A DNA stretch of 49,845 nt from CAZNNH01 sp964574335 (GCA_964574335.1 CAZNNH010000031.1:1-49845), one strand, 5' to 3'; counted from the stretch's first letter, positions 8,016 to 16,341 are shown. Made by a program: numbers and translations. The notes: a model not told the origin generated them from the letters alone.

Positions 8016-9728
8016 ATGTTAGCATCTCGAGAATCGATACGGGACGTGGTGCGGGCCGGGCTGATCGCAGCGCTCTGTCTCGCCACCACCAGCGGCGCCG
8101 GAGGCAGCGATCCCGCCGACTTCGATTCGACGGCGCTGTCTGCCGCGCTCCAGGCCATCCGCCCCTCCGGGCTGCGGGCCCACATCCGCTTCCTGGCCAG
8201 CGACAGCCTCGAGGGCCGAGGCACCGGCACCCGCGGCCATCGCCTGGCCGCAGAGTACGTGGCCGCCCAGCTCGAGGCGCTCGGCCTGGAGCCGGGGATG
8301 GGCGAGTCCGGCTTCCTGCAGCCGGTGCCGTTGCGGCGGGCGACGGTGGTGACGGCGGACAGCTTCTTCCGGGTGAGCCAGAACCGCCGGAGCCCGCGGC
8401 TCCGCGCCGGCCGGGACTATGTGATGCTGCCCAGCTTCGTCGCCACCGAGACCCGAGTCCGTGCCCCCATGGTCTTCGTCGGCTACGGGATCACCGCCCC
8501 GGAGCTCGCCCACGACGACTATGCCGAGGTTCCCGTCGCCGGCAGGGTGGCGGTGGCGCTCGAAGGCGCCCCCGGCCGGTTCCCACCCGACCTGCGCGCC
8601 CACCACGGCGCGCTTTCGGAGAAGGTCGCCGACGCGGCGGCGAGGGGCGCGGTGGGCCTGGTCGTGCTCTCCTCGCCAAAGAAGCCCCGCTCGGCATGGG
8701 ACGGCACAGTCGAGATGCTGCGGGCGGGAGGGATGCGGTGGCTCGACACCCGGGGCGCGCCGAACGCCAGCCCGCCGGGGATCCAGTTGCAGGCCGTGCT
8801 CGGCCCCGACGCGGCGCGGGCCCTCCTGGGCGGCGGGCGGGCGGCACAGCAGGCGCTCCAGGCTGCCGCGGCCGGACACCCCCGGTCGGTGCGGATCGAC
8901 GGCACGGTCGAGGCCCGCACCGTCAGCCGTTTCGAGGCGTTGGAGAGCCCCAACGTGGTCGCCCGGCTGCCGGGGTCCGATCCGGTCCTCAGCGAGGAGT
9001 GCCTCGTCTTCTCGGCCCACCTCGACCACCTCGGGATCGGCGAGCCGGTAGACGGCGATGCGATCTACAACGGCGCCTACGACAACGCCTCCGGCTCGGC
9101 CGGCCTGCTCGAGATCGCTCGCGCCTTCGCGAGCTTGGAGAGTCGCCCCGCCCGCTCCGTGCTGTTCGTGGCGGTCACCGCCGAGGAGGCCGGCCTGCTG
9201 GGCTCGGACTACTTCGTCCACTACCCGCCGGTGCCCCGCGAACGCCTGGTAGCCGACGTCAACCTGGACGGATTGATGATGCTGTACCAGCCGCTCGACG
9301 TGATCGCCTACGGCGCCGAGCACTCGAGCCTTCTCCCGCTGGCGCAGGCGGCCGCCGCTCGCCTGGGCTTCCGGCTCAGCCCGGACCCATGGCCCGAGCA
9401 GGCGCTCTTCGTGCGCTCCGACCACTACTCCTTCGTGCGCCAGGGTATCCCCGCCGTCTTCCTGATGGCGGGCATGGCCAGCGGCAGCGGGTCCTCCGGG
9501 GAGCGTGTCTTTCGGGGCTGGCTGGGCAGCCTCTACCACAGCCCCAAGGACGACACCGAGCAGGAGATGGACTTCGAGACCGGCGCCCGCCTGGCCCGCG
9601 TCAGCTTCCTGATTGGCTGGGCGGTGGCCACCCGGCCGGAGCGGCCCTGCTTCAACCCCGGCGACCCCTTCGGCCGCAAGCCCGCTGGGCCCAAGCTCGG
9701 AGGGCGGGTGCCCGGCACCGCCTCCTGA
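8016..9728 (+). CDS. secreted M28-family zinc aminopeptidase with inserted PA-like domain
   Basis: A 570-residue peptidase. A signal-peptide-like hydrophobic stretch (about residues 13-26) is followed by an N-terminal segment, a PA-like insertion (about 140-300) and the M28 catalytic core. The co-catalytic zinc ligands can be picked out: H335 in SAHLDHLG, D356 in YDNASGSAG, E390/E391 in TAEEAGLLGS, D418 in VNLDG and H470 in RSDHYS. It should trim N-terminal residues from peptides in the periplasm or outside the cell. ATG at 8016 has GAAGG about 7 nt upstream; ATG at 7995 is in frame but would overlap the divergent start region. TTGACA at 7968-7973 could be its -35. Confidence 0.9.
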   Translation: MLASRESIRDVVRAGLIAALCLATTSGAGGSDPADFDSTALSAALQAIRPSGLRAHIRFLASDSLEGRGTGTRGHRLAAEYVAAQLEALGLEPGMGESGFLQPVPLRRATVVTADSFFRVSQNRRSPRLRAGRDYVMLPSFVATETRVRAPMVFVGYGITAPELAHDDYAEVPVAGRVAVALEGAPGRFPPDLRAHHGALSEKVADAAARGAVGLVVLSSPKKPRSAWDGTVEMLRAGGMRWLDTRGAPNASPPGIQLQAVLGPDAARALLGGGRAAQQALQAAAAGHPRSVRIDGTVEARTVSRFEALESPNVVARLPGSDPVLSEECLVFSAHLDHLGIGEPVDGDAIYNGAYDNASGSAGLLEIARAFASLESRPARSVLFVAVTAEEAGLLGSDYFVHYPPVPRERLVADVNLDGLMMLYQPLDVIAYGAEHSSLLPLAQAAAARLGFRLSPDPWPEQALFVRSDHYSFVRQGIPAVFLMAGMASGSGSSGERVFRGWLGSLYHSPKDDTEQEMDFETGARLARVSFLIGWAVATRPERPCFNPGDPFGRKPAGPKLGGRVPGTAS

Positions 9729-9752
9729 CGCGGCGGTCTGGTGGTCTACAAT
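9725..9752 (+). promoter_or_regulatory. candidate promoter of the selenoprotein gene
   Basis: CTGACG at 9725-9730 and TACAAT at 9747-9752, spaced by 16 bases. The -10 ends 8 nt before the ATG at 9761, which implies a transcript with almost no leader. Confidence 0.4.
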
Positions 9753-9760
9753 CGTCTGTC

Positions 9761-9991
9761 ATGAGGAACGAAGGGAAGGTCGTCATCTTCGGCAAGGGCG
9801 GCTGACCGCACACCCGGTCGGCCCGTGAGGCCTACTCCGCCAAGGGTTACGTCGTCGACTACCGCGACGTGCTCGCAAGCGACGCCGACATGGAGGAGAT
9901 GCTGCTGCACTCCAACCGCCGGCGGGTGGTGCCCGTGATCGTCGAGGAGGGCCGGGTCACCGTCGGCCACGGAGGCACCTGAGGCGTCTAG
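9761..9991 (+). CDS. glutaredoxin-like selenoprotein with two selenocysteine (UGA) codons, Uxx-star type
   Basis: Read with UGA as selenocysteine (U), the 77-codon frame gives a complete 76-residue thioredoxin-fold protein. It opens with a strand MRNEGKVVIFGKGG followed by the active site U-P-H-T (U15, UGA at 9803-9805). A helix SAREAYSAKGY, a strand VVDYRDVL, a helix DMEEMLLHSNRR, V-V-P-V-I-V with the cis-proline, and VTVGHGGT follow, ending in U-G-V-TAG (U74, UGA at 9980-9982). Glutaredoxins have C-P-x-x at the first position, so U15 replaces the redox cysteine. A Sec three codons from the stop matches the glutaredoxin-like family that annotation resources call Uxx-star; this is recalled and was not searched. 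Hairpins follow each UGA at SECIS-like distance. Read conventionally it is only a 14-residue ORF, but homology continues cleanly past the UGA. The function is probably thiol or peroxide redox chemistry. Confidence 0.85.
9820..9832 (+). promoter_or_regulatory. candidate bacterial SECIS element for the first UGA
   Basis: GGCC-CGTGA-GGCC forms a hairpin beginning 14 nt after the UGA at 9803-9805. It can be extended by G-C and U-A pairs across one C-U mismatch (9817-9835). The loop carries a GU, and its G lies about 20 nt from the UGA, within the spacing expected for SelB-dependent bacterial SECIS elements. The fold was judged by eye. Confidence 0.5.
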
Positions 9992-9992
9992 C

Positions 9993-10009
9993 GAGACCCG
10001 GCGGGTCTC
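9993..10009 (+). promoter_or_regulatory. hairpin after the second UGA: candidate SECIS and/or terminator
   Basis: GAGACCC (9993-9999), loop GGC, GGGTCTC (10003-10009): a perfect 7-bp stem starting 10 nt after the UGA at 9980-9982, with the loop about 18 nt from the UGA. Only a short TTCC follows, so it is a poor intrinsic terminator on its own. Its distance fits a second SECIS, which may also attenuate transcription into the PEGA gene. Confidence 0.5.
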
Positions 10010-10019
10010 TTCCAATCTC

Positions 10020-10904
10020 ATGAGGATCCTGGACCACGACGGCGGACCGCGGCCGCCGCAGAGGCGGGGCGTCGTCCCGTTCCTGCTGGGGGCGCTGATG
10101 CTGGCCGGTGGTGGCTGGCTCGGCTGGTGGTGGCTGACACGCCCCACCCCGGAGCCCGCCACCACCCCACCCGAGAGCACCGCGCCCGACGAGGGCGAGG
10201 GCTTCGGCACCCTCGAGGTGACGGCGATGCCGCCGGGGGCCGCCGTGTACCTCGATGGACGGTCTCTGGGCCCGGCCCCGCAGCGGGCGGAAGGGCTCAG
10301 CGCCGGCGCCCACACCGTGCGCGTCGAGCGGACCGGGTACCTTCCCTTCGAGCGTCGCCTCCACGTCGTCCCCGGCGTCCCTGCCCGTCTCGAGGCGCGC
10401 CTCGAGCGAGAGCCCAGCCGGTTCACGGTGGACAGCGACGTGCCGGGGGCCTCCGTCTTCATCGACCGACAGTTCGTCGGCAAGACCCCGCACGTCGTCA
10501 CCGGGCTGGCGACGGGCCGCCACCGGCTCAACGTCTCGGCGGACGGATACGACGCTTTTGCCGCGACTCTCGAGGTCGGCGATCGCCCGGACGACGTCAT
10601 GGTGCGCTTCAAGCAGGTGCACCTCGACCAGAGCCTCGACGTGGTCCACAAGCATGCCTTCGGAAACTGCCAGGGACGCCTGTACGCGACCCCTGATGGC
10701 CTGCGCTACGAGCCCACCTCGGGGAGCCACGCCTTCGCGGTGCCGCTCTCGGACCTCGTCCGCTTCGAGGTCGACTACCTGGCCAAGAACCTGCGGGTGA
10801 CGGTGCGGGGCGGCAAGACCTACAACTTCACCGATCGCTCGGAGAACGCCGACGCCCTGCTCCTGTTCCATCGCGGGGTGGACCGGGTGAGAAGCCGCCG
10901 ATAG
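10020..10904 (+). CDS. PEGA-domain membrane-anchored protein
   Basis: A 294-residue protein with a cytoplasmic N-terminus rich in arginine and proline, one membrane segment (about 18-40), a proline/threonine linker, and two successive PEGA domains. The first (about 62-125) has the classic text GTLEVTAMPPGAAVYLDGRSLG and GAHTVRVERTGYLPFE. The second (about 132-195) has VPGASVFIDRQFVGKTP and RHRLNVSADGYD. The last 90 residues form a beta-rich module resembling PH-like or lipid-binding folds. PEGA domains sit on the outer face of the membrane and bind surface or wall partners; no enzyme motif is visible. The ATG lies 10 nt after the hairpin that ends the selenoprotein gene. Confidence 0.78.
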   Translation: MRILDHDGGPRPPQRRGVVPFLLGALMLAGGGWLGWWWLTRPTPEPATTPPESTAPDEGEGFGTLEVTAMPPGAAVYLDGRSLGPAPQRAEGLSAGAHTVRVERTGYLPFERRLHVVPGVPARLEARLEREPSRFTVDSDVPGASVFIDRQFVGKTPHVVTGLATGRHRLNVSADGYDAFAATLEVGDRPDDVMVRFKQVHLDQSLDVVHKHAFGNCQGRLYATPDGLRYEPTSGSHAFAVPLSDLVRFEVDYLAKNLRVTVRGGKTYNFTDRSENADALLLFHRGVDRVRSRR

Positions 10905-10955
10905 GCCCCGGGCCGGGAGACCGCCCGAGCTCGGGCGACCTGGGGCCCGTCGTGG

Positions 10956-10961
10956 TAGCCT
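10956..10961 (+). promoter_or_regulatory. candidate -10 element TAGCCT
   Basis: TAGCCT ends 7 nt before the GTG at 10969, matching the TAGNCT form seen at stronger promoters in this window and again implying a nearly leaderless message. No clear -35 is present. Confidence 0.3.
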
Positions 10962-10968
10962 TTGCACC

Positions 10969-11559
10969 GTGAGACTGCTGCTGTGTCTCCTGCTGCTGGG
11001 GTCCGGGCGCCCCCTCGTCTACTGGGGGGCGACACCGCCCGTCATCGTGGCGGAGCCGGAGACGGGCGGGCCGGTGGCCCGAGTCACCGAGGTCCACGCC
11101 CGACGTGACGCCGCGGACCTGGTGGTCCGCTTCTCGTTCGATCGGCCGGTGGCCTCGACCCTGCACCTGGCGGACGGCACACCCGTCTCCGGTCGGCTGA
11201 GCGCAGTGCTCTACTTCGATGCCGACGACGACCGCGCCACGGGCCTCGAGGCCGACCCCACTGACCTGCGCGCGGGCGCCGATCGCCGTCTCGAGATCGG
11301 AGTGATGTACGTGGGCGACGATCCTTCCGAGGGGCGCGGCAAGCAGGCCGTGATCACGGCCACCCTGTGGTCGCTGAGACCCGGTGGCGGCCGGCGCACG
11401 CTCTGGCGCAGCGACATCGGGGCCGACCCGGGAAGGGTCTCGGCCTACAGCGAGTGGGTGGACGTCCGCATCCCGGCGGCAGTCCTCGAGCTTGGACCCA
11501 AGGCCCGTCTGGTCCTGGCCGACGGCAGCCGTTGCTGGGGCGGCTCGCTTCCCGACTAG
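10969..11559 (+). CDS. secreted protein of unknown function
   Basis: A 196-residue protein with a short signal-peptide-like start (MRLLLCLLLLGSG) and a beta-rich body. YFDADDDRATGLEADPTDLRAGADRR looks like the calcium-binding or dockerin-like loops found in secreted beta-sandwich proteins of this kind, and the protein ends with LVLADGSRCWGG. The family was not recognised; export to the periplasm or cell surface is inferred from the leader alone. It precedes the two-receiver regulator by 17 bp on the same strand, so the two may be co-transcribed. Confidence 0.65.
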   Translation: MRLLLCLLLLGSGRPLVYWGATPPVIVAEPETGGPVARVTEVHARRDAADLVVRFSFDRPVASTLHLADGTPVSGRLSAVLYFDADDDRATGLEADPTDLRAGADRRLEIGVMYVGDDPSEGRGKQAVITATLWSLRPGGGRRTLWRSDIGADPGRVSAYSEWVDVRIPAAVLELGPKARLVLADGSRCWGGSLPD

Positions 11560-11576
11560 ACGCGAGCGGAGACGCC

Positions 11577-12971
11577 GTGACCCCTGCCGAGCCGAAGGCC
11601 ACCATCGCGGTCATCGACGACGACGAGATGATCTGCCGGCTGGTGGTCCAGCTCCTGGAGAGCGACGGCTACCGCGCCAAGAGCACCACCGATCCCACCG
11701 CGGCCCATGGCCTGGTGCGTGCCGAGCGACCCAACCTGGTGCTCTGCGACATCGCGATGCCGGTGATGGACGGCTACGCGGTGCTCAAGAAGCTGCAGGG
11801 CGACCCCGAGACTGCGGCCATCCCGGTGGTGTTCTTCACCGCCCAGAGCGAGTTCACGGAGCGGGTCCGGGCATTCCGCTTCGGCGTGGTCGACTTCATC
11901 GCCAAGCCGTTCCGCCGCGAGCTGCTGCTGCGTCGGGTCGAGCGCCTGCTGGCCGGGCTTCCGGCCCGTCCCGGACGCGTGGCGGCCACAAGTGCCGCCG
12001 GAGGCGCCCGGGAGCTGCTCGAGTCGGCGCAGCGGGAGTCGCGCTCGGGCGTGCTGAGCGTGCTGCATGCCGGCCGCGCCGCCCACACCCTGATCCAGGC
12101 CGGCGAGGTGGTGGAGGGGACGCCGCCGAGCGACGCCAGCCTGCCGGCCGAGTTCTGCGAGCTCGACCCTTCCCGCGAGCAGATCGTCTCGCCCGCCGAG
12201 CCCAGCGGCCCGGAGGCCGAGGAGCCGCTTAGCTTCGAAAGCGTGCCCGAGGTCCTGCGGACGGTGCTGGTCGTCGACGACGACGACATCTTCCGGCGCT
12301 TCCTTCAGAACCTGCTGGAAGCCCAGGCCTTCCGCGTCCTGACGGCGTCCGACGGCGCCCAGGCGCTGGGGCTGGCCCTCGAGAAGCGCCCCTGGCTGAT
12401 CCTCACCGACGTGCGCATGCCCGGCGTGGACGGCGTCGAGCTCTGCCGGCGGGTCCGCGCCCACAGCCTGATCCGCCACACGCCGGTGGTGTTCCTCTCG
12501 GGATGGGACGACTACAAGGCGCGGTACCGCGGTCTGGAGGCGGGCGGCGACGACTTCCTCTCCAAGCGGACCCCGGTTCGTGAGCTGCTGATCCGGATCA
12601 AGCTGATCCTGCAGCGCTTCGCCGAGCTCGGCGGGCGCGGCGCGGCGACCGCTTCGGCCGGCATGGAGGGGCGGCTGGACCTGGTCAGCTCACCCGGCCT
12701 GCTCCAGATGTGCCACCTGGGTCGGCTCACCGGAGCGCTGATGGTGCGCTCGGGAAGCCGCGCCTGCGAGGTGGCCTTCCGGGACGGAGAGATCGTTTCC
12801 GTCAAGGGGGACGGGATCGAGGGCATCCCCGCCCTCCACGAGGTGCTCGGCTTCTCCCGCGGGGTCTTCGAGTTCACCCCCGGCAAGGCGGCGCCGGGCC
12901 AGGCCCTGGGAGAGAGCTTCGACCAGCTCCTGCTCGAGGGCTGTCGCTGGCTGGACGAGCAGCGCCGCTAG
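11577..12971 (+). CDS. response regulator with two receiver and two DUF4388-type domains
   Basis: A 464-residue signalling protein. Receiver 1 (about 8-128) has the acidic pocket VIDDDE, phospho-acceptor D58 in LVLCDIAMPVMDG and lysine in FIAKPF. A short DUF4388-like remnant follows (about 140-180; SGVLSVLHAGRAAHTLIQAG). Receiver 2 (about 225-350) has VVDDDD, D278 in LILTDVRMPGVDG and lysine in FLSKRTP. A full DUF4388 domain ends the protein (about 365-460; GRLTGALMVRSGSRACEVAFRDGEIV). DUF4388 (PatA-like) domains are protein-interaction modules of gliding, development or chemotaxis-type systems; no DNA-binding output domain is present. GTG at 11577 has GGAGA upstream. Its TAG overlaps the stop of the convergent gene by 3 bp. 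Confidence 0.88.
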   Translation: MTPAEPKATIAVIDDDEMICRLVVQLLESDGYRAKSTTDPTAAHGLVRAERPNLVLCDIAMPVMDGYAVLKKLQGDPETAAIPVVFFTAQSEFTERVRAFRFGVVDFIAKPFRRELLLRRVERLLAGLPARPGRVAATSAAGGARELLESAQRESRSGVLSVLHAGRAAHTLIQAGEVVEGTPPSDASLPAEFCELDPSREQIVSPAEPSGPEAEEPLSFESVPEVLRTVLVVDDDDIFRRFLQNLLEAQAFRVLTASDGAQALGLALEKRPWLILTDVRMPGVDGVELCRRVRAHSLIRHTPVVFLSGWDDYKARYRGLEAGGDDFLSKRTPVRELLIRIKLILQRFAELGGRGAATASAGMEGRLDLVSSPGLLQMCHLGRLTGALMVRSGSRACEVAFRDGEIVSVKGDGIEGIPALHEVLGFSRGVFEFTPGKAAPGQALGESFDQLLLEGCRWLDEQRR

Positions 12972-14443
12972 TCCGCCCCCCTGACCAGATCCCGCTGGGC
13001 CAGCAGGATCAACCTCGCGCCCGGTCGCAGCGGGAACTCCCCGAGCAGCTCGTAGGTGGCGCCGAGCCGGCCCAGAAGCAACGCGCGCTGGGCGGGCGCG
13101 CCCACGATCACCTGACCGCCGAGCGGCGTCGGGATCTTGCCGAAGTAGCCGACGCCCGTGTAGTCGCGCAGGTACCAGGGCAGGGGCCAGTGCTCCGGCG
13201 TGGTGACGGTCATGGCGAGGCGATGCCCCTGCGGGGAAGCGGCGGCCAGCCGTTCGATCCGGTCGACCAGCCCTACGAACCCCCGCTTGGTGTGGGCGTA
13301 GACATAGGGGTGGCTCTCGTCGTCGTACCGCCGGAGCTCGAGATCGGCGGACTGCCACCCCGACAGGAGCAGGCCGGCCGCCGCCACCGGGACGGTGATC
13401 CACCGGAGCCGTCGCCCTGCCGAGCCGAGGCCGTAGCCGGCAAGGATCGCGAGTGGCAGCAGGACGTTGAGCCCCAGCCAGGGGGTCTTGTAGGGCACCG
13501 CCGAGTAGGCGGTCAGCACCCCCAGCCCCCACAGGGCCAGGAAGGTGGCCACCGGGTCCCGGCGCCACCGCCAGGCGGCCCACAGCAGGCAGGCACCCCC
13601 CAGCGCCATGATCGCGGGGTCGGCCCGCGACAGCCAGATCACGTGCTGCGGCAGCGGGTTGACGTGGGCGCTCTGACCGGTGCGGCTCCACACCGCCAGC
13701 GAGCGGAAGGCGTCGATCACGCCCCGCGGGTTGGTGAAGAACGACGAGTACAGAAGGCCGTCGACCAGGACGAAAAGCCCTGCCGCCCACAAGAGGTGGG
13801 TCCGCTCACGACGACCCACCCGCCCGAGCAGGGCCCTGGGCCGTGGCCGGGCGCCGGCCAGCCCCCACGACAGGAGGGCCGCCAGGCCGAGCACCAGAAC
13901 GTGCAGGCCGGCCGTCTCCTTGGTGGCGAAGAGCAGCGCCGCCGAAAGGGAGAGCAGCAGCACCCGGTGGAGCCGCCAACCTCTCCGCAGGTGGAGAAGG
14001 CCGGCGGCGGTGCCGGCGGTGAAGAGCACCACCAGCATCTCGTGGATGAAGTAGCGGGAGAAGAAGACCATCCCGGGAGATATGGCGAGAAGCGCCGCCG
14101 CCCACAGCGCGCCTGCCCGCCCGATCACCGGCTTCAGGCCGAGCACGACCAGGATCGTGAAGAGACCCGCAAGCACCGTCACCAGCCGGATCGAGAACGT
14201 GCTGAGCCCGGCCACCTGGACCACCACCCAGGCGGCGTAGTAGAGGGTGGGGCCGTGGTAGTTGTTGGGGTCGTAGCGGTACTCGCCCTGGCGGACCAGC
14301 CGGGTGAGGAAGAAGCCGTTCACCCCCTCGTCGTGGTGCACCGGCCGCAGCTCCAGCTCGTAGAGCCTGAAGGCGGCGGCCAGCAGCATCAGCAGGACCG
14401 CCCCCGCCAGCCAGAGCCGCCTCTGGCGCGAGTCGTCGCTCAC
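12968..14443 (-). CDS. TIGR03663-like membrane glycosyltransferase (GT39/ArnT-like fold)
   Basis: A 491-residue polytopic protein with ten or more membrane segments. The first outer loop holds LELRPVHHDEGVNGFF, an acidic H-H-D-E motif at the position where PMT/ArnT-type GT-C enzymes keep their catalytic aspartate. Further conserved text is YDPNNYHGPTLYYA, ATKETAGLHVL and PYKTPWLGLN. The C-terminal third (after about 395) is soluble and periplasmic. This matches the TIGR03663 group, whose members sit beside sugar-lipid genes. It probably uses a lipid-linked sugar; donor and acceptor are unknown. GTG at 14443 overlaps the upstream gene's stop by 4 bp (coupled). Confidence 0.8.
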   Translation of the reverse strand: MSDDSRQRRLWLAGAVLLMLLAAAFRLYELELRPVHHDEGVNGFFLTRLVRQGEYRYDPNNYHGPTLYYAAWVVVQVAGLSTFSIRLVTVLAGLFTILVVLGLKPVIGRAGALWAAALLAISPGMVFFSRYFIHEMLVVLFTAGTAAGLLHLRRGWRLHRVLLLSLSAALLFATKETAGLHVLVLGLAALLSWGLAGARPRPRALLGRVGRRERTHLLWAAGLFVLVDGLLYSSFFTNPRGVIDAFRSLAVWSRTGQSAHVNPLPQHVIWLSRADPAIMALGGACLLWAAWRWRRDPVATFLALWGLGVLTAYSAVPYKTPWLGLNVLLPLAILAGYGLGSAGRRLRWITVPVAAAGLLLSGWQSADLELRRYDDESHPYVYAHTKRGFVGLVDRIERLAAASPQGHRLAMTVTTPEHWPLPWYLRDYTGVGYFGKIPTPLGGQVIVGAPAQRALLLGRLGATYELLGEFPLRPGARLILLAQRDLVRGAD

Positions 14444-16338
14444 CGCGGGACCTCGAAGACCTGGAAGCTCCCCACCCCGCCGATCGGCCGGAGCGAGGGG
14501 AACGATCGCCGCGGGTGCTCGAAGGCGCGGCGCTCGAACGGGCTCAGCACCACGTAGTCGACGTGGGATCGCTGCAGCAGCGGCAGCGGGTCGCGGGCCC
14601 CGGTGTAGATCTCGTCCACCGCCTCGCGCTGCCTGGAGCCGTCGAGGCCCTGCGACCACAGGTGCCCCTCGTACCCCAGCAGCTCGGGTCGTCCCGACAA
14701 GAGCACCGGGTGATTGTACGTGGGCGCGACCACGAACCGTGCCCGCGGTGGCGTGTTCCGGCGGACCCAGTCGGCGAACGCCACCCCCTCCCGGTCGAAG
14801 ACCACGTGGTCCATCACACCGGAGGCGGCCCGCCAGGTGTCGAGGGCTCCAGAGAAGGTGAGCGTCGCCAGCAGCACGGCGGCGGCCAGCCGCCCCAGGA
14901 GCCGCCGGCGGCAGAGCCCCGCCAAGAGCGCGGCGACCACCGGGGCGGAGGCCACGTACCAGAGGTAGAGGAACTTGACGTTGTCCCAGATCCAGGGCGA
15001 GAGGCGTAGCAGGTTCGGTACCAGGAAGCAGCAGGCAAACGGCAGGTAGAAGCGACGCAGGCCCCGCGGCAGCCGCCCGACTCGACACGGCAGCAGAAGG
15101 GCGAGGAGGAGGAGCGGGATGAAGGCGCCGGTGTTCAGCAACCAGAAGGGCAGCGTGCCCATGTCGCCGCGATCCCAGCCCACCTGGACGCCGACGAAGC
15201 GCGCCCCGTGGAGCGAGCTGGCGCTGAAGAGCCACAGGAGCTGCGGGGCCGAGAGCACAAAGGCGGCGCCGAAGAAACCCAGCCAGGACCGCCGTGGAAA
15301 GAGCACGGCCAGGGCGGCCGCCACCGCCAGCAGCACCGCGAAGCAATGGGCGTGCGCCAGCGGCAGAAGACCCGCCACCACGCCCGCGGCCAGCAGGCGC
15401 CGCCCGCCGCCGCTCTCGGGTCCGTCCTCGCGCAGGCCCTGCCAGAGCAGGAGGGTGGCCAGCACGAAGAGGGGGATGCCGAGGAGCAGGGCCCGCTGGG
15501 GGATCAGCAGGGTGACGATCGCGTTGCCCCAGCGCAGCGGACCCGAGGGCTCGATCGTGTAGTCGTGGGGGAGTCGGGACAGCAGCTCCAAGACCCCGCG
15601 CTCGCGGGCCTCGCGGAAGAAGCGGAGGAAGCCCAGGCCGCCGTTCTGCAGCGTGAGGACGGGGGTGAGCAGGGCCGCCAGCCGGCTGCCGGTGAGCTGG
15701 AGGCCGAGGTGATACAAGAGCACCAGCAAGGAGAGTCCCAGCACCAGGTTCTGCATCAGCAGCGCACGCGGCAGCGGCGCGCCCGCGACCGTGAGCAGGG
15801 CCACCACGAAGTCGACCAGGAACGGGTAGGTGAGGCGGGTGCCGGCCAGCTCCGGGTGCTCGGGGGGGAAGTTGTCGGCAACGGCGAAGCCCTGGACCAG
15901 CGCCAGGTGGAAGGGGAGATCGCCGATGTTGTGGTCGACGCCGGTGTGCCAGGCGCCCTGCCGGAGAAACACGGCCCGGTCGGAGAGCCGATACGAGAGA
16001 CCCGCGCACAGCAGGAACAGCACCAGGACGGCCAGGCCGGAGCCCGCCGGCCGGCGAGACAGCGAGAGCCGCAGTGAGCGGGCCTGGCCTCTCAGCCGGC
16101 GACGCGGTCCGGGTCGGGCCAGCAGGAGCAGGGGAGCGGCGCTGACCAGGGCCGCCGCCGAGACGGAGTGCGGCGTGAGTCCCAGGAACGAGGCCCACAC
16201 GAAGCCGCCCAGCCCCAGCACCACCAGGCCGACCACGGCCCCGGCCGCGAGCCGCAGGCTGGGCGCCAGCTCGTCCTCGAGGGCGAAGGTGGCCGCCACG
16301 CCGCCGCCGACCGCCACCAGCAGGAGCAGCCCGGCCAC
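14440..16338 (-). CDS. large polytopic membrane protein, GT-C/O-antigen-polymerase-like
   Basis: A 632-residue protein with about thirteen membrane segments and a soluble C-terminal part (about 535-632) containing TPPRARFVVAPTYNHPVLLSGR and LLQRSHVDYVVLSPFERRAF. That tail style (stay-together, residence-type loops after the membrane part) is common in large bacterial GT-C proteins that act on lipid-linked sugars. An internal periplasmic loop HTGVDHNIGDLPFHLALVQG is the likeliest catalytic site. The exact family was not identified. The GTG start lies only 3 bp after the SDR gene's stop, and the stop overlaps the TIGR03663-like gene, so all three are probably one transcript. Confidence 0.75.
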   Translation of the reverse strand: MAGLLLLVAVGGGVAATFALEDELAPSLRLAAGAVVGLVVLGLGGFVWASFLGLTPHSVSAAALVSAAPLLLLARPGPRRRLRGQARSLRLSLSRRPAGSGLAVLVLFLLCAGLSYRLSDRAVFLRQGAWHTGVDHNIGDLPFHLALVQGFAVADNFPPEHPELAGTRLTYPFLVDFVVALLTVAGAPLPRALLMQNLVLGLSLLVLLYHLGLQLTGSRLAALLTPVLTLQNGGLGFLRFFREARERGVLELLSRLPHDYTIEPSGPLRWGNAIVTLLIPQRALLLGIPLFVLATLLLWQGLREDGPESGGGRRLLAAGVVAGLLPLAHAHCFAVLLAVAAALAVLFPRRSWLGFFGAAFVLSAPQLLWLFSASSLHGARFVGVQVGWDRGDMGTLPFWLLNTGAFIPLLLLALLLPCRVGRLPRGLRRFYLPFACCFLVPNLLRLSPWIWDNVKFLYLWYVASAPVVAALLAGLCRRRLLGRLAAAVLLATLTFSGALDTWRAASGVMDHVVFDREGVAFADWVRRNTPPRARFVVAPTYNHPVLLSGRPELLGYEGHLWSQGLDGSRQREAVDEIYTGARDPLPLLQRSHVDYVVLSPFERRAFEHPRRSFPSLRPIGGVGSFQVFEVPR

Positions 16339-16341
16339 CGG

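Noticed and set aside
9761..9805. A 14-codon ORF ending in TGA, or a pseudogene of a small redox protein
   Set aside because: Protein-like sequence with correct fold order continues in the same frame after the TGA to a TAG, with a second UGA at the position expected for a known selenoprotein family; selenocysteine reading explains all of it.
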